The notes beneath the pieces are model-generated. The model saw nothing but the letters and a program-made list of their open reading frames with translations. It did not search any database and was not told where the DNA came from. Shown here in pieces: positions 10,676-22,151 of a stretch of DNA of 64,000 nucleotides (position 1 is the first letter of the stretch; every line of letters starts with the position of its first letter). The stretch covers positions 813,501 through 877,500 of the forward strand of contig NC_085882.1 of NCBI RefSeq assembly GCF_035222275.1, read 5' to 3'. Source of the DNA: Podospora bellae-mahoneyi. Taxonomy: Eukaryota > Ascomycota > Sordariomycetes > Sordariales > Podosporaceae. Position numbers and translations under genes: made by a program.

Positions 10676-13600
10676 TCACCCCCGTCCCATAAACCTACTA
10701 GACGGATCCTCCCCCCCATCCCCCTGATGACCAGCCTGCACACTAAAAACACTATGACTCCTCCCATGGTGTCCCCCCACTTGCCCACCCTCCCCATTCA
10801 ACCCAGCAGTACAAAGCCCCATATTCTCAATCCCCAACCCAACCTCCCCCACCCGTCTCAAAACCCCAAGTAACGCCCCCCTCAGCTCACTCCCCAACTC
10901 CTTCCCCAACAACTCCACAACCAAGGGGTAAAAGTTCTTGATATGCTCCCTGAAACTCTCCTCCGGGAACCCGGCAAACCCCTCCAGCACATCCACTACC
11001 ACCGGCCTCCATGCCACAATGTTCCTGTGCTGAGACTCCTCATCCAGCGTGATATACCCCCGTATAATATCCTGGCAAAGCGGCACAAGCGCAGCCTCCA
11101 CATCCCCCTTGCTGTCCTGTCGCTGAGGCGACTTGTCCCCAAACATCCTAAACAAAATCGCGACGTACGTTGCCGCGCTGCCGGATTCTTGCTTGAGCAG
11201 GTTGGGAGGCTGCTTCATGAACCCTTCCCTCCAGAGCCTCATCCGCAGCTCCTTATCCGCGTTGAAGCGCTTGGCGAAGAGGAAAGATTTCTTGAGGAGG
11301 GCCATCAGGCGCAAGAGTTCGGCGGAGGGAATCTGCGCGTAGACGGCGTCGTTGGAGAAGAGCTCGTTGACCGTTTCAATCATGAGGAGCTGGAGGACGC
11401 AGCGGGAGATGATACGGTTAAAAAACTTGCGCCGGGCGGCTGTGACGACTACCGGCTGTTGCTGGAGCGTGTTGGTGGGCTTGAATTCTTCCAGTTGTGG
11501 GGTGATTGGGGTGGCTGCCATGGCCGAGGGGTTGGCGGAGGCGGGTGAGGCGTCTGTTTCTGGGCTGCTTTCCACCACGATGGGTGGCACTTCGGTGTCG
11601 GAAACGTGGCCGTTGGACTCTGTGCCGTTGATTTTAAGAGACTTCTCGTCGACTGGGTGAGCCTCCGAGGTTGGGCTCAGGGCAGCACCAAAGTCCAGCC
11701 CGTTGGGAGGTGGCGACAACGAAGCGGTTGAATTGATGGTGGTGGCGGAAAAGAGCTGGTATGCTGTCGTCCTCTCAAACAGCTCGCAAAAGGCACCGAC
11801 GATCTTGGACCAGTGCTCGGGAGTGAACTTGGTGACGTTCTGGAGAATGAGCTGCTGCAGACAGTTGCTGCCAATTCGAGCAATGGTGTCGTTCTCCTGA
11901 CAAATGCAGAGAGCCAGGAGCTCCAAAAACCGGTCCAACATGTACTCGAGGGCGTCAAAGTAGTGAGTGAAGAGCGTGATCATGTTGCGAAGGGCTTGGA
12001 TCATGGTTGTTGAGAGCCACACCGACAGCTCCTCGTGGTTGAGCGCATTGGTCATCTCTGGCCTCGAGCGGAGAACCATAAAAATGGGATAAAGCTGCTG
12101 TCTCCAAAGAATATCCCAAAACTCCGAGGGGAAGTCCCCACCATACCGCAGAAGCGATTCAAAAAAGTAGTTCAATGCATTGGACCGGACCTCGAGGTCT
12201 TCACCTGTCATCAAGACATCATGGAAAGCAAACAGGACCGGGAACCAGAACCCTTCCTCGACCGAGGTGCCTCTATGCTGTTCCATGACCAAAGCATCGG
12301 ACTCGACCTTCTTAGTCCTGTGAGAGAGCGGGCATTCAGGCGCCCTGAGCATGGCCGGAATGATTGACTTGAGCGTCTCCATTGCCTGGAGACTCTTCTT
12401 CTGGAACTTCATGTTCTTGGAGAATTCCGTCAAGCATACAATAAGATCGGTGAAGGCGCCCTGAGAAATGATGACGCCAAACCTGGTCTTGTAGACCTGA
12501 ATGACGTGCTCGTAGGCGAGGTTGACAATGTTCTCTGATGGGTCCCTTGCGGCTACGGTAAAGACTCCAAACATCGTCCTCCAGCCGGAGCGGATGTTCT
12601 CTCCACGAGCCTGGATCATTTGAACCAGGCAGTGAAGGATCATGTCCTTGACTCTGTTGTCGCTTGAGTTGGACATGACGTGCTCAAAGGGCTTGAGGAA
12701 GTCTTTTTGGAACTTGAAACCAGCAAGTTCCTCGATATCCATGAAACGCATCGAAAGCTGACGGAGAGCATCCAGGGCAAAAACGACAATCGTGTAGTTG
12801 GCGTGGCATCCTACTCGGTTGAAGTGTTCACCAAGAACGTCCCAAATGTGAGTCCACTCAAACCTGACACGCGTCATGTTGTAAGAACTAATCTCTACAA
12901 TCTTTTGCAGACTGTAAGTGCGAGGAGACTCATTTGACCCAGACACTCTGATCTCATCCCAGCTGACTTCGGTCAAGGCGCGGGCAAAGTGAACGATGGC
13001 TTCTCTCGACAGGTTGGCGCTGTTTGTAAATATCCTGTCGACGCTCTTGATCACCTCATCAGATCGGCTTTCGAGTGCAATCTCGAGCGATACTCCTTGT
13101 GGGCCGGTGTGGGCTCGTGGCCTGTTTTTCTTGGAAGAGGATGTAGACTTTCGAGAGTCGGCCGTGTCTGGTCGTCCAGCTGGTTGTGGGACAAATCGTG
13201 CCTTGGAAACGTCTGGAACAGCACTTTCGTCCACGCCACCAGAGATGAGCTGCAGCCGATCAAGTTGGCTGATACAGAGCAGAACATCCTTCCAGGACTC
13301 CCTGAGCCGGTTTCCTTCTGTCTGGCCAAGCTCTAAGATGACCTTGAGAGCCTCAACGTTCTTGGCCTGCATCTCTTGTGGATTGTTGAGATTGGCGATA
13401 TTCTTGAGCACCGAGATGAAGGCCTCCCGGGGAGTGGCCAGATCAAAGAAACAAGCGATCCTGGTGGCCAGCTTCATGCCTTCCAAGCACAGCTTGTTGA
13501 CAGTAAGATTGTGTGTCCTTTGCATCAAGCCGGAAAGAGCAGAGAAGAAGGACATCCAAGTGACATCAAAGATTGGCCCAACATGCTTGAAAGACGTTGC

Positions 13601-16300
13601 TGGGATGAACTTTGTGCCAGCCTTGGAGGCATTCTTCCGCTGGCTGCGGTAGAGGTCCCTGAATAGCTGTTCTGAGCGCAGCGCAATCTCCTCCGACTGC
13701 TGGACGTACGCCTCGCGCTGCAGGTCTCTCCCAACATTCGAGAAGGCCTGGCCGAATCCAGCCGCAATACCGGTCGACTGCGCAGGAAGAGTACCTGCAA
13801 GGGCTGCGGCTTCTCGCTCACTCTTCAAAACGATCTCGTTGCTTTGGATGTCGTCGTAGATACCCAAGAGATACTCGTCCGGCAAATCAGCATTGTCGTT
13901 GATACCCCGATTGTTTTTGATAAAGTCAGCCTTGGTCATCCGCTTGACGACTTGGGAGCTGTGCAAATCGGTATTTAGCATGATGACCGAGTAAGCAAGC
14001 ACGTAAGGAGTGTCGGCGTTGGCAAAAGCATTGGGGTTGCCGGTCATGTATCTGTTGGCAAACTTCAACATGAAGCGATCAATCTTCTGGGCTTCACCAG
14101 GCAGACGGAAAGACTGCAAAAACTCCCTCAGAGCCTCGACGAAGCGCTTCTTTCGGAAATCCATCAGGTCAACAAAGGCGTGCATGATGTCGATATTCTT
14201 TTGGTCGCCTTCTCCCAGGTATTCTCCGATTTGCGCCTTGTCCAACCTATCCTCGCGCAGCAAGAACTGGGCGATGTCTTCAGGCTTGTCGCTTGGAATG
14301 AAGCCATCCCTGAGCAGAAGCTTGATGCCATTTTTGGGCTTATAATTGAAGATCTTGATGGCGTTGCTCAACGCAGTCTTTCTTGCCTTTTCCTTCTCCA
14401 GCTGGTCTGGGTCGTCGTCAATCACCGGGGTCGATGGCGGGATTGGTGTGTCGATGCGGGGTACGTTCTCGCTCATGGAGGGATCAATCGATTCCCTGAT
14501 CTCATCGCTGGACGCTCTTCTTTCTACCTCCCCACCGCCACCATTGAGCTCAGGTCGGCCAGGCTCTGACCAATGAAGCAGTGACCGCAACGTTTCAACC
14601 AACGAGTCAAGGGCCACTCGCTTGATCGCATATTCCTTGGGAACATCGCCATCCGTATCGTGTGGGTTTGTGATCATAGCGGCAGTAAGGGGAGGGGGTA
14701 AGACACTCTTGAGCTGCCACTCGCCAGCCCCGTTCTTAGCATGGCTGTCCTCATATTGCTGTTCTTGCATCGGCGTCATCGGTATCGTGGCTGTTGCGAA
14801 CTTGGACAGGTCCTCCACTATCCTTTGGAAAATGTTGTCCACATTTCTGTCACAGTCATAGTTGAGATACATTTCCACCAAGGCCCGAGGATCATCACAC
14901 AACCTCCTCAGGATGCCAACAAAGGCGAGCTTTTGAGAAAGAGGGGCGTTCTTCCGGGCCAGGAGAGCAAGATAAATTTCATTAAGGAATACCTCAATCT
15001 CTTTCTACAGCCGAATACCAGGTCAGAGTTGCACAGCAAAGGAGGTTGGTATGGGCAGGGTACTAACCTTGAAGGGAGCTCGGAGGTACTTCATCATGAG
15101 CCAGAAAATCTCACAGCACACATCAAACACCCTATCCACAGAGCTTGCGCCGTTGCGGGTGATGCTGAGACATAGGTAGTATTTAATGGCCTGTAAGAAG
15201 CTCGTGGGCTCGTTGCTCTTTGTGTTGGTGATGGTACAGAACGGAGAGGTAAAGACGCCGATGTTGTTATTCAGCAACGTGTGAACAATATGGAGAGAGA
15301 TCAGTTTGGAGCGCATTCCTTGACCGCGCATGTCATAGAGCTGTTCTGGGGTCAGGACCTTGGTGGACAGGTTGCAGAAGGATCGGAAGATGAGGTAGGC
15401 ATCCCTGATGTAGGCCTCGTCCTCGGCATCCAGCGCCTCGGGCGTGTCCTCGTGCGCCGCCTCTGCCAAACTCTGCTCCGAAACTGATCTTGTTGATTTC
15501 TTTGCCGGCTTGACCTGGGACACCATGGTAGGCCCGTCGCCCATGTGAGAGTCGTCGAAACTCTTGCGGTGTTCAAGATCCTTGAGCGTGAGCTTCCCGC
15601 CAGCCTCGCTCTTTTCGTCCAGCGGTGTGGCTCCCTCATCGTTATCGCCCTTCTCCGTCTGTGTATCCTGGTCGTCTGATCGATCAATGGTCAGGCTGCT
15701 GTGGCTGGGCTTTTGTCCCAGTTGCGCCCGTGCCTCTCTCATGTGTATCCGGGTCTTGACTCTCTCAAAGACAGTGCCAACCATCTGTGTGAGCGTCCCC
15801 TGGGCAATTTGCTGGTTGGAGGTAATCCTGGAGAGCAAGAAGATGTTGTAGACCTGTCGCACCGCCTTCAACAGCCCTGCGCCGTGCACAATGATCTTGT
15901 CGTTGAGCACCGCCGCAAGCAGAGACTTGACAATCTGCACCTGGATCTCGCCCGGGGTTCCCTCTCCCTGGAAGCAATCGCAGATTGTATCAATGGCACG
16001 CTCAATGAGCGGCGCCTGCTCAGAGCCATCTTGTGATGGGGCGCGGGCGGAGGGCGCTGTGAAGTAGGAATAGGAGATGAGCTTGCCAATGCAGTCGAGC
16101 GCGGTTGTCGTGAGAGGGACGGTGCCTGTTTTGGTGGCCAGTTGGAGGGGCGCAAAGACAACTTCGGGGTCCGGAAGGTCCTGGTCGTTCTCTTTGAGGG
16201 CGGCAAGTGCCTTTTCGGCAAGCTCGGTCAGTTGCTTGTTGCGGCCGGCATGTTGGGCGATTCTGTCCAAGGCGGACACCACAAATGCGAAAGAGCTCAT
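10676..16300 (-). CDS. SEC7: Sec7-type Arf guanine-nucleotide exchange factor (BIG family)
   Basis: Exons 16300-15068 and 15004-10676, joined by a short intron with GTTAGT donor, encode about 1853 aa. The order is that of large Golgi Arf-GEFs: N-terminal dimerisation/HUS helices, SEC7 domain at about 617-803, then long HDS helical repeats. The SEC7 domain contains the catalytic glutamate finger in FRLPGEAQKIDR (Glu about 715) and VLAYSVIMLNTDLHS. Residues known to set brefeldin sensitivity (Tyr-Ser at about 749-750, Asp about 757, Met about 767) are the sensitive type, so the protein should be a brefeldin target. It activates Arf1 at the trans-Golgi for vesicle budding. The C-terminal tail after the last helix is low in conservation. 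Upstream, 1.3 kb separates it from divergent LAT1. Confidence 0.95.
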
Positions 16301-17637
16301 GGCGCATTGGGCGTAGCTCTAGGAGACGATGCCCATTCGCAGAGGGCTGCTAGCGCATGGGAATCGGCCGAGGGAGGGTTCGAGGTTGTTTATCGACGAA
16401 GCCAGATACTTTTTTCGGGGTGAATAAGTGCGGATGCAGCCGTTGGTTTCAATGTCGTCTTTGTCAGGGGGGAGGGGGACGCGGCCCTCGGGATTTGGTG
16501 GGATTGAAGGCTTCAGGTTCGCTCAGCGAGATCTTCAGAGTTGGACAATGCAATTTGATTCTGGCGGAAGAAGAGTATGGATGGTAGCTTATTAAAGTTG
16601 GAAGTGCTGCCTGCGAGCGTTGCGTATGCTTTGCTGCTAGGTCCCAGGTACCGGTATGCTGTTACTCTCCGTCCCTTACTGTAGAGGTGGACTGTAGGCA
16701 AAAGATGACAGCAAACCATCGCGCAGCATGTGGAGCTGCCTCCCGTCCCCTGCGACACCAGCCCAAGGCTCAGGAAGCGGACGGCGCCGCACCGCCAGCT
16801 GGTGAGCAGCTTGCCCCGTGCACTTCTCTGTGGCCTTGTCGCGCCCAGGGCCTCCCAGCAGCCTTTTGCAGCAGATATCCACTGTTCACCTCATCGAACA
16901 AGGAGATTCCAGCGGCACCCCACCCGACTGTGAAGCTGGAGATGGAATCCCGACTCAACCGAGACTCACGGAGATAAAGTGTGGCTGATGATCGGGGTCA
17001 AGTGAGATTCAAGTCTCCGATATGATGAAATGGAAATGGGTGGATGTTGGGCTCTATATATGTCTGGAAACCCCCATTAAAAAGTAAACATGGTCAAGCT
17101 GTCTAATTCTGACCGAGAACTCCCCGAGGGTTGTTGAGCTGGTTAGGTTGCGGGAAAAAAAAAAGATGTCAAACAATGCTCTGAAGCTCGCGAATGCTGT
17201 GTCAATGCGTGGCGTTTATCGGACCCCCGTGGACCAAACAGGCCTAGTGCGATTGACTGCTGACTGACATGCGGGTCCGCCCAGACAGCCCGTCCCGTTT
17301 TGGTGAACGCGCGAGCTAAGCTTCCCAACGAAGTTGAGGAAATCCCACGTAAAAAACTGGCCCCAGCTTGTGCATCACCACCACCACCATCATCAACGTC
17401 CGATCCGGGTCCGGATTTCACCTCCCTTCTCCTCCATCTCCTCTCGCTCTGATCTGCCTTCCGCCCGGCATCAATTGACTCCCACCCCCCGCCGCGACGC
17501 CCCCTCCCCTCCGCGAGACGACGTCGACTTTTCTGCCCCTCTGTTAGGCGCATAGGGTCCCTACCTGGTTATCCCTCAGCTCGCTGCTGCCCCAACCTTT
17601 TTTTCCCGCCTTTTTCTTCCACAGCCACACGTTCAAG
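16301..17637. promoter_or_regulatory. Divergent intergenic region SEC7 / LAT1
   Basis: 1.34 kb without a convincing gene. It includes a TATATA at 17055-17060, too far (about 580 bp) from the LAT1 ATG to be its usual core promoter unless there is a long leader. A strong pyrimidine tract at about 17596-17622 directly precedes LAT1, as is common in highly expressed fungal genes. Open frames here look like chance. Confidence 0.45.
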
Positions 17638-19102
17638 ATGCTTGTTCCCGTCCTCAGAAGGCAAGCTGTTCAGCATGTCCGCCTTGCCCGCGTCGCCCTC
17701 CCTAGCCTGACAAGATGGTACGCTTCGTACCCCCCGCACACCGTTGTCAAGATGCCCGCCTTATCTCCTACCATGACGGCGGGAAATATCGGCGCCTGGA
17801 ACAAGAAGCCTGGTGACAGCATCGCCCCCGGCGAGGTCCTCGTTGAGATCGAGACCGACAAGGCCCAGATGGACTTTGAGTTCCAGGAGGAGGGTGTTTT
17901 GGCCAAGGTCCTCAAGGACACGGGCGCGAAGGATGTCGCTGTTGGCAATGTAAGCTATATCTCGTCATTCCCCACCGTCCCGAATCCCGAATCCACTTGA
18001 CACATGACGACTAACTCATGCTCCCCACCCACAGCCAATTGCCATCTTGGTTGACGAGGGAACCGACATCAATGCCTTTGAGAGCTTCTCGCTCGAGGAT
18101 GCCGGTGGTGATGCTTCGGCCCCGGCTCCCAAGAAGGAGCAGAAGTCCGAGTCCGAGTCTTCCGCCCCTACCCCGGCGCCCACTCCGGCCCCCGAGCCCG
18201 AATCGACCGGACCCAGCGGCAGGCTCGAGCCTGCCCTCGATCGCGAGCCCAACATCTCTGCCGCCGCCAAGAGGCTTGCTATTGAGAATGGTATCTCGAT
18301 CAAGGGCCTCAAGGGTACTGGCCCGGGTGGCAAGATCACCGAGGAGGATGTCAAGAAGGCCCAGTCCTCCCCTGCCGCCGCCGGTGCTGCGTCTGCTGCC
18401 TCTTACCAGGACACCCCTATCAGTGGCATGCGCAAGTCTATCGCTTCGCGTCTCCAGTCCTCTATTGTTGACAACCCCCACTACTTTGTCTCTTCCAGCC
18501 TCTCCGTCGGCAAGCTCCTCAAACTCCGCCAGGCTCTCAACAGCTCCGCCGAGGGCCGGTACAAGCTTTCCGTCAACGACTTCTTGATCAAGGCCATTGC
18601 CGTTGCCTCCAAGAAGGTCCCCGCCGTTAACAGCTCGTGGCGTGATGGCGTCATTCGCCAGTTCAACAACGTCGACGTTTCCGTCGCCGTCGCCACCCCC
18701 ACCGGCCTGATCACCCCCATCGTCACCAACGTCGAGTCTAAGGGTCTGGAGACCATCTCGGCTTCCGTCAAGGAGCTTGCCAAGAAGGCTCGTGATAACA
18801 AGCTCAAGCCCGAGGAGTACCAGGGCGGCACCATCACCATCTCCAACATGGGCATGAACGCCGCTGTCGAACGTTTCACCGCCATCATCAACCCCCCTCA
18901 GGCTGCCATCCTTGCTGTTGGCAGCACCCAGAAGGTTGCCGTCCCAGTCGAGAATGAGGATGGCACCACGGGCGTCGAGTGGGAGGAGCGGATCGTCGTC
19001 ACTGGCAGCTTCGACCACAAGGTCGTTGATGGTGCCGTCGGTGCCGAGTGGATGCGCGAGTTCAAGAAGGTCATTGAGAACCCTCTTGAGCTTCTTCTTT
19101 AA
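17638..19102 (+). CDS. LAT1: Dihydrolipoamide acetyltransferase, pyruvate dehydrogenase complex E2
   Basis: Exons 17638-17949 and 18035-19102 give 459 aa. Residues 1-29 are Arg-rich and free of acidic residues, ending RWYAS, a mitochondrial presequence. The lipoyl domain (about 35-115) has the lipoylated Lys in [13 protein letters not shown] at about Lys75. A Pro/Ala/Glu-rich linker follows, then the peripheral-subunit-binding domain at about 170-210 ([29 protein letters not shown]), a second linker, and the catalytic domain ending in SFDHKVVDG with His about 432 and Asp about 436. It makes acetyl-CoA in the 24- or 60-mer E2 core in the matrix. There is a single lipoyl domain, as in yeast Lat1, and length is normal. 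The intron lies just after the lipoyl strand GN. Confidence 0.97.
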
Positions 19103-20542
19103 CTCGGGTGAAACGGTCGGCGGCGGTAAAATGACATTCGGATGAAAAACAGAATCGGGCAGGCGCAGCTTATAGAAGAAGGATACGAAACATTGGGCGG
19201 GTCGGGGAGGGAAAAGGGGCACTCTGGAGCTGGCATCAGGAGCACGGTAGTGGGTGCATATTCGTCCACCGGTGGTCACGGTCAACTGGTTAGAGTCTCC
19301 CGGATACCTCCGGCCAACACGTGTATAATGAATACCGAAGGGCAATGCTTGCTTCGTCTCGGTGTCGGGAATACAGGTCTTTTTTTATCGTTTTATGTAT
19401 ATTGGTCTACCATAATTGCGTAGAGGTTGTTTAATCGAGCATGGAGTTTGGCCGCTGCTCGAAATATGTCATGAAGCAAAGCCCAGGACAGCACCAATCT
19501 CCCAACACACAAAATACCAGAGGAGGAAGCATATAAAAACACAGGAACGTGAGCACTGTTTGGAGCAATCTGCCAGCCCATACTGTTTCATAGCCCGTTG
19601 GCATGTTTCTTTGCTGTTTTTAGAGTACCAATGCATACATATCTGAACATTCTCCCCTCGCGCCGGTTTGCTCTATTGCTGTAGTTCACTTGAGGAGTTT
19701 CACCCATTGGTGTTGGTAGCGTTAACCCGTCTACTTGCAGACCATTTCAGGCAGAATGTGTGCATTTCCTGCCGTTCAGATATCTTCACCTTCAGATGGG
19801 CTTCATTTACACTGTCAGTTCACATGAAAGGAGATGCAGTTCAGCATTCCAAGCTGCAGTCACTCACCGCCAGATGAACCCAGTTTGGTTACCCGTGCCG
19901 TAATATATCACCACCATCACTGCTATCAAACGGTGCCGTCTCATCCAGATATAACCAACCAACCAACCTCATCATTCCGAACCGGACCATCATGGAGACG
20001 ATGATTAACCCAAGTCCTTGACTAAAGACCACCAAGCAACCATCAACCATCTAGGCAAAAGCTTAATCTTTTCTTGGCGGCATTTTTCTTACAGTACCAG
20101 ATCTACCAAGCTTACACTTACGCATACACTGACCAAGAAAAAAAAGACCCCCAACCCATAAGATCCGACCAGCGGATCCACCGGATCTCTCTCACATATA
20201 CACTATGACATTGACCCGTATCCGACCGGCCACTTGCAAGGTACGTTTTGCATTTGGCTGGGGGTAACCGGCCGGGGCGGAGATAACATTTTTTTGGGGG
20301 GGGGCTGATGACAATAAGCAAATCGGGCGAGCCGACTGGTTGATGGGTGTGTGTGACATGGACAAAACTCCCGCGCGTCCCGGGGTGGGAGTGAGTGTGT
20401 TTATTTACTTATTTTCTTGCAGACGGGCTAAGATTTCCCCACTGGAGAGTCCGATGGTGCCGGTGGATGGGATTATGTGCCTTTTGGGGGGAGGGGGAGG
20501 GTGTATACGCGGGGGGGGGTTGGTTGGTTAGAATGTTTGTAT

Positions 20543-20566
20543 CTACCTAGTCCTCATGCTAGGTAG
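20543..20566. repeat. Short perfect inverted repeat
   Basis: The 8-bp arms CTACCTAG and CTAGGTAG are separated by 8 bp. It could form a small hairpin or a palindromic binding site; no factor is recognised. Confidence 0.5.
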
Positions 20567-21846
20567 TAGGTATGTCGGATGGGATTGTGTGAGAAGTACA
20601 GAGGATATTTTGGGGTTTGTAGTTGGTATGATGAAATGAATGAGTCTCTGGATGGTAAGTATACATTTCCGGCCGGTATGTGCAGAGTAACTTCGGATGT
20701 CCAGGATGTGACAGGTGGGGAACTGCTGCGCTGGATGGTTGCGATGCCGGAATTCCCTCACTTGCTGCCAGCAAATATCAACAAGGTCGTTTGAATATGA
20801 GATTGGATGGTATCGGTTGGGTTGTAATATCAGGTAGCTGGAATCTGAGTAGAAGAGCCAGGTGAGGATTATCAAGTGGTGCTGTGCCTGCTTTGTACAG
20901 CTATGTGCATCTCGATACAGACGATAGACCGTGGAGTTCCATGATGGGCATGGCGGCGTGTCGAGTGTGTGTGTGGCTGCCCTGCTGATGTGAGCAGGGC
21001 GGAAATCTCGTCGTTATGGTTCGGAGGCCGTTACCTACATGGGTCTTTCAGAGAGAAAAACGACAAACTCTCAGCCGTCGAGCCGATACTGGGCTTCGGC
21101 TCGGATCCCCTGTTCCCGTGCTACCCAACCGGTCGGCAACGGAGATAAATGGCCCCACTGGAAACTGGGGATTTGCAGGAATTTAAGGGACTCTTGGCAG
21201 TGGACGAGCCCCCCGTTTTACCGGTTTGAGGGGCACGATGGCGGGTGTTTCCGTGTGCTCGGGAAAGGGACAAGCTCGGTCTCCAATCACATGGAAGCAA
21301 AAGAAAGCGTCTTCTAGGGAAACGGACAGAACGTGCTCCCGCTGACAAGTTTAAAGTTTGTAAGCAGGTGGCCCAGGTCAGGCAGTCAGGGTGCAACTGG
21401 CCGGCCATGCAGGTACTTACATGCCTTACCTACCTACCTGGTACATTCCAACGGCAGGGCTGGGTGCTAGGTCCGGAGAAGCTGGGTAATATCGCACGCG
21501 CGGAGTATCCGTACCTTTGAAGGAAAGAGAGTAAAAGAATGGTGCCTTTCCCCCCTCCCAATACCCGGAATTTCGTGCCCGACGTTAGCCCATAACAGGC
21601 AAGTATCGGTGATTAGCTCCAGCCCCCCGCATTCTGTCCGAGATGCCGATCTGACGCAGTCCATCCTCGTGGGCGTGGGAGTGCAGCCAAGCCAGGCTCT
21701 TTGCGACGAAAAACCTCGGACCTGCCCACTGCCAGTCGCATGCCCGTGAGTTTTCCTACCTGTGCTTGACCCTGAGGCTCATTGGAGTTTCGAAGGCCGG
21801 GGCGAGCGTGTTGCTTGCTTGTCGAGGATCCTCTTGCTTCTGCCCA

Positions 21847-21896
21847 GTCCTGTCCTGTCCTGTCCTGTCTTGTCTTGTCTTGTCCTGTCCAGTCCA
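21847..21896. repeat. Pentanucleotide tandem repeat (GTCCT/GTCTT)
   Basis: Ten consecutive 5-bp units: four GTCCT, three GTCTT, one GTCCT and two GTCCA. It lies about 255 bp upstream of the regulator start, so it probably sits in its promoter or leader. A two-unit echo (GTCCTGTCCTG) appears near 22030. Confidence 0.9.
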
Positions 21897-22151
21897 CCTC
21901 GATCATTTTTACCGTTTTGTTTCTTTTGGCTTTGGTGTCATTCCCTCGGCAAACCGCCCGCTCGGTTCCCATTCTTCCTCAACCCCGACAAAGGGCACCA
22001 ACGCCGACGACCGATACCAACTTGACATAGGTCCTGTCCTGCCTTGAGGTGCTCCTAACCGAACAACTTTCTGACATCTCACCTCCCACCTACCTTCCAG
22101 GTTACCTACGCGCATTTGTGCGGGCTCAACGCCGAGCAGTTAGTTGACAGG

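Larger units (their letters stand above)
19103..22151. other. Long gene-free stretch upstream of the Zn2Cys6 regulator
   Basis: About 3 kb with no supported gene on either strand. It holds an inverted repeat CTACCTAG/CTAGGTAG at 20543-20566, G-runs near 20300 and 20510, several ACCTACCTACC-like words near 21420-21440, and a pentanucleotide repeat at 21847-21896. The 3' end of LAT1 and a long leader and promoter for the regulator at 22152 are the likely contents. Confidence 0.5.

Noticed and set aside
16301-17637. A hidden gene behind the TATATA at 17055
   Set aside because: Frames downstream lack a start, domain content or splice structure.
18011-19345. A 444-codon open frame on the minus strand
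   Set aside because: It lies wholly opposite LAT1, whose protein is unmistakable; the antisense frame is open because of GC-rich codon bias.
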